Origin: an uncultured bacterium | Lineage (GTDB): Bacteria > Planctomycetota > JAJSAM01 > JAJVHW01 | Reading direction: 5' to 3' | NCBI GenBank assembly: GCA_937996235.1 | Contig: CALKVK010000032.1 | Span: forward strand, 253,179-317,178 | Length of the DNA stretch: 64,000 bases | Part shown: positions 36,019 to 44,360 of the stretch, in pieces | How positions within the stretch are numbered: position 1 is the first letter of the stretch | Layout: each line of letters starts with the position of its first letter | The notes under the pieces: generated by a model | What the model saw: only the letters and a program-made list of their open reading frames with translations | Told to the model about the DNA's origin: nothing | Databases searched by the model: none | Translations under genes and position numbers: made by a program

Positions 36019-39000
36019 TCAGCGTGCCTCTGCCTCCAGCGCCGTGATCTCGTCGGCGTCGTGACCTGCTGCGCGCAGCGCGGCGATGCGGTCGGCGAGG
36101 CGAAGGCGGGCGGCTGGGTCGGGCTCGACGACGGTGGCGTTGAACAGCGCCTTGGCCTCGTTCAGCGCGACCTCGTCGGTGTCGTGGTCCGCTGCTCGCA
36201 ACGCGGCGACGCGGTCGGCCAAGCGCAGGCACGCGGCGGGATCGGGCTCGACGACGGTGGCGTTGAACAGCGCCTTCGCCTCCTCGAGCGCGATCTCGTC
36301 GGTGTCGTGGCCTGCCGCTCGCAGCGCGGCGACGCGGTCGGCGAGGCGCAGGCGGGCGGCTGGGTCGGGCTCGTTGGCGGTGACGTTGATGAGCGCCTTC
36401 GCCTCCTGGAGCGCGATCTCGTCAGTGTCGTGACCTGCTGCGCGCAGCGCGGCGATGCGGTCGGCGAGGCGCAGACACGCGGCTCGGTCGGGCTCGACTA
36501 CGGTGGCGTTGAACAGCGCCGTCGCTTCCTCGAGCGCGAGCTCGTCGGTGTCGTGGCCTGCTGCTCGCAGCACGGCGATGCGGTCGGCGAGGCGCAGGCA
36601 CGCGGCGGGGTCGGGCTCGTTGGCGGTGGCGTTGAACAGCGCCTTGGCCTCGTTCAGCGCGACCTCGTCGGTGTCGTGGTCCGCTGCCCGCAGTGCGGCG
36701 ATGCGGTCGGCGAGGCGAAGGCGGGCGGCTGGGTCGGGCTCGACGACGGTGGCGTTGAACAGCGCCTTGGCCTCGTTCAGCGCGACCTCGTCGGTGTCGT
36801 GGTCCGCTGCCCGCAGTGCGGCGATGCGGTCGGCGAGGCGAAGGCGGGCGGCTGGGTCGGGCTCGCCGACGGTGGCGTTGAACAACGCCTTCGCCTCGCG
36901 GAGCGCGATCTCGTCAGTGTCGCGACCTGCTGCCCGCAGCGCGGCGATGCGGTCGGTGAGGCGCAGACACGCGGCAGGGTCGGGCTCGACTACGGTGGCG
37001 TTGAACAGCGCCTTGGCCTCGTTTAGCGCGACCTCGTCGGTGTCGTGGCCTGCTGCGCGCAGCGCGGCGATGCGGTCCGCGAGGCGCACGCGGACGGCCG
37101 GGTCGGGCTCGACGACGGTGGCGTTGTTCAGGGCGTTCGCCTCCTGGAGCGCGACCTCGTCGGTGTCGTGGTCCGCTGCCCGCAGTGCGGCGATGCGGTC
37201 GGCGAGGCGAAGGCGGGCGGCTGGGTCGGGCTCGCCGACGGTGGCGTTGAACAACGCCTTCGCCTCCTCGAGCGCGATCTCTTCCGTGTCGTGGCCTGCT
37301 GCCCGCAGCGCGGCGATGCGGTCCGCGAGGCGCACGCGGACGGCCGGGTCGGGCTCGACGACGGTGGCGTTGTTCAGGGCGTTCGCCTCCTGGAGCGCGA
37401 CCTCGTCGGTGTCGTGGTCCGCTGCCCGCAGTGCGGCGATGCGGTCGGCGAGGCGAAGGCGGGCGGCTGGGTCGGGCTCGCCGACGGTGGCGTTGAACAA
37501 CGCCTTCGCCTCCTCGAGCGCGATCTCTTCCGTGTCGTGGCCTGCTGCCCGCAGCGCGGCGATGCGGTCGGCGAGGCGCATGCGGGCGGCCGGGTCGGGC
37601 TCGACGATCGTGGTGAAGCGTAGAGCCGCAGCGTGCCGGAGCGCACCGACCTGAGCATCGACATGCCGCCCGCAGTCCCGGACATGGTCGGCGAGTTCCT
37701 CGCGCAGGCTCTCCGCGCGAGAGCGGAGGGGCTCCTCGGTGACGAGGTGCGTGATCGACCAGATGAGCGGCAGCGCCGACAGCGCGAACGGCGCAAGGGC
37801 CCTGATCGGATCGTCGTGGAAGCGACCCTGCCACGAGAGCCGCGTGCTGGCGACGCCCGGCGGATGGAGGGACTCGCGGACGATGTGGACGCGTAGGCCG
37901 TCCGGCCGCATCACGAAGAGCCCAGGCTCACCTTCGTTCGCACGTTCGTGGGCGAGGAAGCGCACTTCACTCAGTTGCCACGCTACGTCGCGCAGATCCG
38001 GAGGAAGTGCCTCCGGCTCCGCGTGTCCCACATACGCCAGGATGCGGAGCACGCGGAGGCGTTGGCCGTCGAGGTCGGCGCCCGCTGCCGACCTCGCAAC
38101 CCGCTCGATCGCTCTCGAGTACGAATTCGCCAGGAGCTCAGCAGAAGTCTGTGGGATCGGCACGCCGGGCTGTAGGGCCAGCGCAAGACCGCGCAACGCA
38201 GCCTCGAAGTGTCCCTCGGAGGCCAGGGCCACGGCAGCCAACGCGTCGTTGCGCCGCAGCGCAGCGGCGGCGCGAGGACTGGCGGCGGCGATGCGTCGCA
38301 GATACTCCGCAACGGAGCCGGGATCATGTACCGGCTCGAACGCGAACTCGGAGTACCGCTCGCGCTGATGCCGACGCTCTCCGAGCACGTCGTGTGTCGG
38401 CCAGGTGGTCACCAGGCATCGCAGCGCGAAGTCGCCTTCCCAAGTCCACGGCAGGTCGAGAAACGCGCCCATGCGCTCAGGCTGCGAGCCCTTGTAGTCG
38501 TCCCACACGACGAGGCAGCGGAAAGACGCGCCGGAGTGCCCGCGTGGCCCGCTCGCTCGGAGCCGGTGGAGAGACGCCATCGCGGCGTCGGTGAACGAGT
38601 TGTCGCCTGCCGTGACGAACAGGACGTGCCACCCCTCGCCGCGTGCCAGGTCCGCGGCGGCGAGCGCGAACCGCGTCTTGCCGGTGCCGGGCGGGCCGCG
38701 CCACACGTGCACGCGGATCTTGTCCTCCGCGAGCAGCCCTCGGACCTTCTCGAGTTCTCCGTGGCGCCCGAGGAACGTCTCCTGCAGCGCGCTCGCTGTC
38801 GATGCCTCGGCCCACAGATCGTCGAGTCCGTAGTCGTACGTGCGAGCGATGCTCCAGTAGCGACTGGCGAACGTGGCGAGCGGCTCCAGGCGCGAACCGT
38901 AGAGCCCCCGCAGCGTCTCGGCGATCTCCAGGAGGCGCTCGTCGATGCGCGCGAGCCGGCCCACCAGTTCCGCATGGTGCTCCGAGAGCTGATCGCGGAG

Positions 39001-39810
39001 TTGGGCAACCGACTCCTCGATCGACAACTGCAGCTGGTGCTCTGCTGCCCAGATCTGACGGATCTGCGAGTCGTTCAACTCTCCCAGCAGCGCCTTGACC
39101 CGATCGGTATCCGCCTCGTGACCTGCGCGAAGAGCCTGGAGCGTGGCGAGAACGGCCCCCTGGAAGCGCAGGGTGAGCGCCGCATAAGCACGGCCTTCTG
39201 CGGGGCCCTCGCCGTTCACGTCGCGCTTCAGCAACTCGACGACCGCGCTCTGGAACGGCTCGGTCAACCGGTGCGCGGCCGCCGTGATGGACGCGTCGTC
39301 GTGCGGCGTGCCGCACGCTTGCAGCAGGGTGGCGACGGTCTCCCCCAACTCGGGTGCTGCGCTGCGGGCGTTGGGCCCGTGCAGCCCCGTCAGCATCCCG
39401 AGGATCTCGCCGTCAGCGACGACCGGAAGCTCCGTCGGCTGCTCCGATCTCAGTTCCCTCTCGACCGCGGCACGGAGGTCCTCGAGCAGCTTCCGTCGCG
39501 CCGTGCTTCCTGAGCGGGTGCGCCCCAGATCTCGTTCGGCCGCCGTGTCGAGTGCGTGCAGCGCGAGCACCTCGAGGTCGTGGTTGCGGAGGAGAGCCCC
39601 AGCTGTCGGCCGCGCGCGCTGCTTGCGCCCCTCGATCAGCTTCGTGAACTGGTCGACGCCGATCTCGATGCCGGCCGCACCGAGGGCCGCGAGGAGGATC
39701 TGCGGCATCGGCCCCGCGAGCGTCGCGAGGGCAGGCGCGACGAACGAGAGGCTGGAAACGGCCGCGAGCACAGCCACCTTCGACACTGCGGCGGGGGTGT
39801 TGCCGGGCAC
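36019..39810 (-). CDS. Large P-loop NTPase with C-terminal 41-residue repeats (STAND-like, candidate defence)
   Basis: This is a 1263-residue protein. The N-terminus has hydrophobic stretches (VAVLAAVSSLSFVAPALATL and ILLAALGAAGIEIG) that could be a membrane or effector module. A helical region follows (to about 350), then a P-loop NTPase: Walker A RGPPGTGKTRFALAAADL (residues 372-379 core) and Walker B FRCLVVWDDYKGS (near 435). From residue 746 to the end are twelve complete and one partial repeat of 41 residues with consensus LADRIAALRAAGHDTDEIAL followed by EEAKALFNATVVEPDPAARLR. This resembles the sensor-repeat layout of STAND/AVAST-type anti-phage ATPases, though the N-terminal effector is not recognised. 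Location next to a type I restriction operon fits a defence role. Confidence 0.7.
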   Translation of the reverse strand: MPGNTPAAVSKVAVLAAVSSLSFVAPALATLAGPMPQILLAALGAAGIEIGVDQFTKLIEGRKQRARPTAGALLRNHDLEVLALHALDTAAERDLGRTRSGSTARRKLLEDLRAAVERELRSEQPTELPVVADGEILGMLTGLHGPNARSAAPELGETVATLLQACGTPHDDASITAAAHRLTEPFQSAVVELLKRDVNGEGPAEGRAYAALTLRFQGAVLATLQALRAGHEADTDRVKALLGELNDSQIRQIWAAEHQLQLSIEESVAQLRDQLSEHHAELVGRLARIDERLLEIAETLRGLYGSRLEPLATFASRYWSIARTYDYGLDDLWAEASTASALQETFLGRHGELEKVRGLLAEDKIRVHVWRGPPGTGKTRFALAAADLARGEGWHVLFVTAGDNSFTDAAMASLHRLRASGPRGHSGASFRCLVVWDDYKGSQPERMGAFLDLPWTWEGDFALRCLVTTWPTHDVLGERRHQRERYSEFAFEPVHDPGSVAEYLRRIAAASPRAAAALRRNDALAAVALASEGHFEAALRGLALALQPGVPIPQTSAELLANSYSRAIERVARSAAGADLDGQRLRVLRILAYVGHAEPEALPPDLRDVAWQLSEVRFLAHERANEGEPGLFVMRPDGLRVHIVRESLHPPGVASTRLSWQGRFHDDPIRALAPFALSALPLIWSITHLVTEEPLRSRAESLREELADHVRDCGRHVDAQVGALRHAAALRFTTIVEPDPAARMRLADRIAALRAAGHDTEEIALEEAKALFNATVGEPDPAARLRLADRIAALRAADHDTDEVALQEANALNNATVVEPDPAVRVRLADRIAALRAAGHDTEEIALEEAKALFNATVGEPDPAARLRLADRIAALRAADHDTDEVALQEANALNNATVVEPDPAVRVRLADRIAALRAAGHDTDEVALNEAKALFNATVVEPDPAACLRLTDRIAALRAAGRDTDEIALREAKALFNATVGEPDPAARLRLADRIAALRAADHDTDEVALNEAKALFNATVVEPDPAARLRLADRIAALRAADHDTDEVALNEAKALFNATANEPDPAACLRLADRIAVLRAAGHDTDELALEEATALFNATVVEPDRAACLRLADRIAALRAAGHDTDEIALQEAKALINVTANEPDPAARLRLADRVAALRAAGHDTDEIALEEAKALFNATVVEPDPAACLRLADRVAALRAADHDTDEVALNEAKALFNATVVEPDPAARLRLADRIAALRAAGHDADEITALEAEAR
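36022..37575 (-). repeat. Array of 123-bp coding repeats (12.6 copies)
   Basis: The 3' part of the NTPase gene is made of 123-bp units, each coding 41 residues. I count twelve full units and a partial thirteenth. Units alternate between GHDTDEIALEEAK and DHDTDEVALNEAK types. At the promoter-proximal end of the array, units 1-2 and 3-4 are almost identical over about 246 bp (near 37080-37570), indicating a recent tandem duplication. Copy number is therefore likely to vary between strains. Confidence 0.9.
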
Positions 39811-40461
39811 GGCGGGCGACGAGCGTAGGCGCCTGCCGTGAGCGGGTCAATCGCGCTCCACACGGGCGCCTCGCGCTCGCACTAGGGCAACGGCCTACCG
39901 CAACTCGGGCAAGCGAGCGCCGCACGCTGTCGAGCGCGGGAGCAACTCGGTTCGACCACCGGACGCGTGAGTTCCTCCGTGTGCGGAGGCCGTGACCGCC
40001 GTGCCCGGAGACGCCCCCACCTGCGTGCACAGGTGTGCACGGAGGTGGGGGAACTCCATCCACGCGGCTGTGCGCCGCAGGCCCGAGGGGCGCACGAGCT
40101 GCCGCTGGAGCCGCGCACGCGGCCCGCGGTGCTCGAGAATCGTCATCACGATCGACGAGCAGAGTCGCACAGCAGAATCGTCCTCGCGACGCGACGCGTT
40201 GGACCGCGCCCAGCGCAGTTCGAATCTCGATGGCACGAGTGCGGTCAGGCGGAAGGCTACTTTGTGCCGTCCGCCGAGTGCGAGGCCGGCGCACAATCCG
40301 ACTGACAGCCGCTCGCAGTGGCCGGTGCGGCAAACCGCGCACCGTCGCGCGAGAGCCAGCTGGCGCCGCCGAGGACGGCCAACTCCACGTCGGTGACTCG
40401 GGCTGCGTCCACCGGCAGGGCCGGTCCGGGCTTGCCGGTGGGGGAGGGACGCGACGGGCGT
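39811..40461. other. Non-coding region between the repeat NTPase and hsdR
   Basis: About 650 bases. Several ORFs cross it, but none resembles a protein and their codon bias is poor. It contains the upstream region of the NTPase gene and the region after hsdR. The notable feature is a 38-base near-perfect palindrome (separate entry). Confidence 0.4.
40014..40051. promoter_or_regulatory. 38-base near-perfect palindrome, possible operator
   Basis: The left arm CCCCCACCTGCGTGCACA (40014-40031) and right arm TGTGCACGGAGGTGGGGG (40034-40051) pair at 17 of 18 positions around a 2-base centre. The centre is too short for a good RNA hairpin, and there is no T-tract, so a dyad protein-binding site is more likely than a terminator. 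It lies about 200 bases upstream of the minus-strand NTPase gene. Confidence 0.4.
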
Positions 40462-43434
40462 CTACCCGGCGTCTCGGAGCCTCCGGTAGATCTCCTCCAG
40501 CATCCGCTTCCGGAACCACTCCAGCTTCGCCGGGTCGCTGAACATCGCGTCGATGAAGCGGCCGTGCTCGGCGTGGCGGTCGACGAGGGCGTCGTCGAGG
40601 GCCGGGTCGAGCACGTAGCGGAAGTTCTCCTTCGTGTTCGCCGCGGCGGCCTGCTGGATCCTCTCGTCGGCGACGAGTTGCTCGCGGACGCCGTCGATCA
40701 GGTCCTGGGCATCGAAGTCCGTGCCGAACGCCTGGTTCAGGAGGTCGATCAGGCGCGACAGGCGCTCCTTCGTCGGCTCCTTCGCGGCGGTGCCCGTCTC
40801 CGTGGGCCCAGGGAGCTCCTGCATGCCCTCCGCGACGAGGCCGATGGTTCCCTCCGCGATCTTCTCCAAGCGGTAGTAGCGGAGGCCCACGTCCTCGCCG
40901 AGGTCGATCGGCGGCGCGCTCTCGCCCTTCGCCGGCAGCTTCCGGAGCAGGTTGCGGCCGAAGGCGTACCGCTTCTCGAGGTCGATGTCGCTGAACGGGA
41001 CGATCTGGCTCAGGAACCCGTAGAGGTTCACGAACGCCTGCAGCTTGCCGCGGAAGTCGTCCTGGTCCTCCGGCTCGCGGTCGCGGAAGCGATCGACCGC
41101 CGTGTCGAGCGCCGCGTTCATCAGGCCGTTGTCCTGCGGCGTCGGGTTCGCGCGGAAGAACGCCCTCGCGAACGACTCCACCTCGCTCGCGTAGTAGACC
41201 TGCGCGGCGTCCAGCTCCGCCTCGAGCTCGTGCAGGCGCTGCGGGTCGACCGGCCCCTCCGTGGTCGTGCCCTCGTAGTACGGCTGGAAGCTCTGGAGGA
41301 TCTCCTCGCGCTCGTTCACGAAGTCGAGCACGAAGGTCTGCGTCTTGCCGGGGAAGGTCCGGTTGAGGCGCGAGAGCGTCTGCACCGCCTGGATGCCCGA
41401 GAGGCGCTTGTCCACGTACATGGCGGTCAGCAACGGCTGGTCGAAGCCGGTCTGGTACTTGTCCGCGACGATCAAGAGGTTCCACTCCGGGCCGGCGAAG
41501 GCCTGCGGGAGCTCCTTCTCGCGGATACCCCGGTTCATGCCCGGCTCGGTGTAGGTCGTCATGGGGGCGTCCGGGTCGCGGACCTCCCCGGAGAACGCCA
41601 CGAGCGCTCCGATGTCCCCGTAGCCCTTCTCGGCGATGTAGCGGTCGAACGCCTGCTTGTAGCGAACGGCGTGGAGGCGTGAGCCGGTCACGACCATCGC
41701 CTTCGCCCGCCCGTCGAGCTTCCCCCGCACGCAGGCCCGGAAGTGCTCGACGATGACCTCGGTCTTCTGCGCCACCTCGACCGGGTGGAACGACACGAAC
41801 CGCGCCAGCGCGACAGCCGCCTTCCGCTTGTCGAGCTCGGGGTCGTCGGCGACCTCCTTGACGAGGCGGAAGTACCGCTTGTAGGTCGTGTAGCCGACGA
41901 GCACGTCGAGGATGAAGCCCTCGTCAATCGCCTGACGCATGGAGTAGAGGTGGAAGGGGATCGGCCGGCCGCCGGCATCGCGGTGGCCGAAGAGCTCGAG
42001 CGTCTTGAACTTCGGCGTCGCTGTGAACGCGAAGAACGAGAGGTTCCGCTGCGGGCCCTTCGCGAGCGCGGCCCGGACCACGGCTTGGTCGGCGGGCTCG
42101 AGATCCCCGCCGCCTTCCTCCTCGAGCCGCTCTTCGACGCTCGACGCACCCAGCACGGTCTTCAGGCTGGCCGCCATCTCGCCGCTCTGGCTCGAGTGCG
42201 CCTCGTCCACGATCACCGCGTACCGGCGCGACGGCATCTCGCCGAGCTTCTCGGCCACGAACCCGAACTTGTGGATGGTCGTCACGATGATCGGGACGCC
42301 GTCCGAGAGCGCCCGCGCGAGCTGCGCGGAGTCGTGCTCGATCTTCTCGACCACCCCCGTCCGGTGGTCGAACTGGAAGATCGTGTCCTGCAGCTGGCGA
42401 TCGAGGACGACCCGGTCGGTCACGACGACCACGCCCTCGTACACGCGCTGATCGTCGGCGTCGTGGAGCGACGAGAGGCGGTGCGCTAGCCACGCGATGG
42501 AGTTCGACTTCCCGGACCCGGCGGAGTGCTGGACCAGGTAGTTGGTCCCGGCGCCGTTCACGCGTGCGTCCGCGACGAGCCGCCGGACGCAGTCGAGCTG
42601 GTGGTGGCGGGGGAAGATCACGGCCTCGCGGGTGTGCGTGCGGCCGTCCGCCGTCGTCTCGCCGACGCGTTCGAGATGGATGAACGACGCCAGGATGTCG
42701 AGCAGGCTCTCCCGCTCGAGCACCTGCTCCCAGAGGTACGACGTGCGGTGCTTCCCCTCGACGGGCGGGTTCCCCGCGGCGGTGCCGTGCCCCCGGTTGA
42801 ACGGCAGGAAGCGCGTGCGCTCGCGCTGGAGGCGGGTCGTCATCTCGACCTCGTCCGAGCCGACCGCGAAGTGGACGAGCGCGCGCTCTTTGAAGCGGAA
42901 GAGCGGGGCGTCGGGGTCCCGCCGCCGGTACTGCGCGACGGCGTCCTTCGCCGTCTGGCACGTCAGCGCGTTCTTCAGCTCCATCGTGACGACGGGGATG
43001 CCGTTCACGCAGAGGACGATGTCGATCGAGTTCTCCGGCGCCTTCGGGTCGAAGTGGATCTGCCGCACGACGGCGACGCGGTTCTTCGCGTAGTCCTCAA
43101 GGGTCTCCGGGTTCAGCCCGAACGCGGGCTTGAAGGTCGCGACGCGCAGGTGCTGCCCGTGGACCTTGAAGCCCTGACGGAGGACGTGGAGGACGCCGTG
43201 CGCCTCGGCCGTCTTTCCAAACGCATCGAGGACGGTGCTGCCGAGGCGTCCACCGAGGATCGCGCCGAGCTTCTCCCACCGCTCGGGCTGGATCTCCGCG
43301 ATGTACCCGAGGAGGTCGTCGGCGATGAGCCCGCGGGCCCTGTCGTAGGCCGCGGGATCGCGCCGGACGTAGCCATGGGCGAGGAGGTGCTCCTCGATCA
43401 GGGTCTCGAACGCGGCTTCGCTGGTCGCCTTCAC
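40462..43434 (-). CDS. hsdR: Type I restriction enzyme, R subunit
   Basis: The 990-residue protein has an N-terminal PD-(D/E)xK nuclease region (ENSIDIVLCVNGIPVVTMEL followed by KN near residue 152). A superfamily 2 helicase motor follows: Walker A QHSAGSGKSNSIAW near 307, DEAH box VIVDEAHSSQ near 410, FFAFTATPKF, and VADKYQTGFDQPLL. The helical C-terminus would contact the methylase. It moves DNA through the complex and cuts unmethylated foreign DNA. The GTG start overlaps the DUF4268 gene stop by four bases (GTGA). It is the last gene of the four-gene operon and looks intact. Confidence 0.95.
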   Translation of the reverse strand: MKATSEAAFETLIEEHLLAHGYVRRDPAAYDRARGLIADDLLGYIAEIQPERWEKLGAILGGRLGSTVLDAFGKTAEAHGVLHVLRQGFKVHGQHLRVATFKPAFGLNPETLEDYAKNRVAVVRQIHFDPKAPENSIDIVLCVNGIPVVTMELKNALTCQTAKDAVAQYRRRDPDAPLFRFKERALVHFAVGSDEVEMTTRLQRERTRFLPFNRGHGTAAGNPPVEGKHRTSYLWEQVLERESLLDILASFIHLERVGETTADGRTHTREAVIFPRHHQLDCVRRLVADARVNGAGTNYLVQHSAGSGKSNSIAWLAHRLSSLHDADDQRVYEGVVVVTDRVVLDRQLQDTIFQFDHRTGVVEKIEHDSAQLARALSDGVPIIVTTIHKFGFVAEKLGEMPSRRYAVIVDEAHSSQSGEMAASLKTVLGASSVEERLEEEGGGDLEPADQAVVRAALAKGPQRNLSFFAFTATPKFKTLELFGHRDAGGRPIPFHLYSMRQAIDEGFILDVLVGYTTYKRYFRLVKEVADDPELDKRKAAVALARFVSFHPVEVAQKTEVIVEHFRACVRGKLDGRAKAMVVTGSRLHAVRYKQAFDRYIAEKGYGDIGALVAFSGEVRDPDAPMTTYTEPGMNRGIREKELPQAFAGPEWNLLIVADKYQTGFDQPLLTAMYVDKRLSGIQAVQTLSRLNRTFPGKTQTFVLDFVNEREEILQSFQPYYEGTTTEGPVDPQRLHELEAELDAAQVYYASEVESFARAFFRANPTPQDNGLMNAALDTAVDRFRDREPEDQDDFRGKLQAFVNLYGFLSQIVPFSDIDLEKRYAFGRNLLRKLPAKGESAPPIDLGEDVGLRYYRLEKIAEGTIGLVAEGMQELPGPTETGTAAKEPTKERLSRLIDLLNQAFGTDFDAQDLIDGVREQLVADERIQQAAAANTKENFRYVLDPALDDALVDRHAEHGRFIDAMFSDPAKLEWFRKRMLEEIYRRLRDAG

Positions 43435-44360
43435 GCGGTCTCCTCCGCGAGTGCATGCAGATGCGGACCGATCGCGGCAACGAGCCGCTCCATCGCGTCC
43501 ACCATGCCCTCAATCACCGCCGGCCATCGCGCCTCCTCCTCGAGTCCGCCCTTCCCAATCCAGTAGCGGATCTGGCAGGCCTGACCGCCTTGCGTCCACT
43601 CGAGCTCGCCACCGAACGCGCGCTCGATTGCGCCGGACTCGCTGCGGAGAGCGTTCAGGATGCGACGGTTGCGCTCGGCGTCCATGGTCTCGATGTAGAG
43701 CTCGACGCGAGCGTCGTTCTTCCTAGCTGCGTACACGTAGTGCAGGCCCTTCAGCCCGGCCGGAGCGCCAACCCAGTACCCGTGCCCGGTCGAAGCCGAT
43801 GCGTGCAGATCCGAGCGACGGTTCGCCAGTTCGAGAAGTTGCGACCAGAAGGACGACCGCGTCCGATCGAGTTGCGTGATCTCCTTCTTCGTCGCGCCAG
43901 CCGCACGGATCTCTGGGCTCGGTCCGACGATGAGCGTGAACAGCGCGGCCGGTGCAGAGTCGTCGATGCGCACGGCCTCGACCTGCACGAGGTAGAAGGA
44001 GCAGGAGGTCTCCTGGTTCAGCCACGAGACCGCGTTGACGTGCTCCGGTCGCGCCTTCGAGACGACCCAGACGGCGACCTCAACGTCCAGCGTCGCGAGG
44101 TAGGTCAGAACCTGCCCGAGATGTCTGTGATCCGACGGTTCGAGCTGGTTCTCGATGACGACGTTGCGGCCGCGGTCGTCCTGCGCGACCAGGTCGACGG
44201 AGAAGTCGCCGACCGGCTGCTCGCGCTCCGCCGACACGAGGTCGATGTCAAGAGCCTCGCTCAGCACGTCAACGTGATTCTGCAGCCACGCCGTGAAGTC
44301 TGCGGCCTCGTGCTTCCACACGTCTCGAAGCGGGACCCGCGTCAGCCGACCGATGCTCAT
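43431..44360 (-). CDS. DUF4268 protein with PD-(D/E)xK-like fold inside the hsd operon
   Basis: The 309-residue protein has an N-terminal nuclease-like segment VGDFSVDLVAQDDRGRNVVI followed by ENQLEPSDHRHLGQVL (Asp56, Glu70, Gln72), an Asp...Glu-x-Gln version of the PD-(D/E)xK signature. The C-terminal half (FWSQLLELANRRSDLHAS, VELYIETMDAERNRRILNAL) fits the DUF4268 domain. Such proteins are found near restriction systems, but their role is not established. The ATG at 44360 overlaps the hsdS stop (ATGA), as at the other junctions. The alternative GTG at 44369 adds three residues. It may be an accessory nuclease or regulator of the type I complex. Confidence 0.75.
   Translation of the reverse strand: MSIGRLTRVPLRDVWKHEAADFTAWLQNHVDVLSEALDIDLVSAEREQPVGDFSVDLVAQDDRGRNVVIENQLEPSDHRHLGQVLTYLATLDVEVAVWVVSKARPEHVNAVSWLNQETSCSFYLVQVEAVRIDDSAPAALFTLIVGPSPEIRAAGATKKEITQLDRTRSSFWSQLLELANRRSDLHASASTGHGYWVGAPAGLKGLHYVYAARKNDARVELYIETMDAERNRRILNALRSESGAIERAFGGELEWTQGGQACQIRYWIGKGGLEEEARWPAVIEGMVDAMERLVAAIGPHLHALAEETA

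Noticed and set aside
36022..37575. Possible CRISPR array
   Set aside because: The unit is 123 bp, has no spacer pattern, and is in frame coding sequence. No cas genes are present.
36086..37654. Long plus-strand repetitive ORFs across the 123-bp repeats
   Set aside because: They are antisense reads of the repeat array. The minus-strand frame continues into an NTPase domain and is the real gene.
40014..40051. Rho-independent terminator for hsdR
   Set aside because: It lies over 400 bases past the hsdR stop, has a 2-base centre and no T-run.
39413..41485. 690-codon minus-strand ORF between the NTPase and hsdR
   Set aside because: It overlaps both real genes in a different frame and has Arg/Pro/Gly composition without domain signals.
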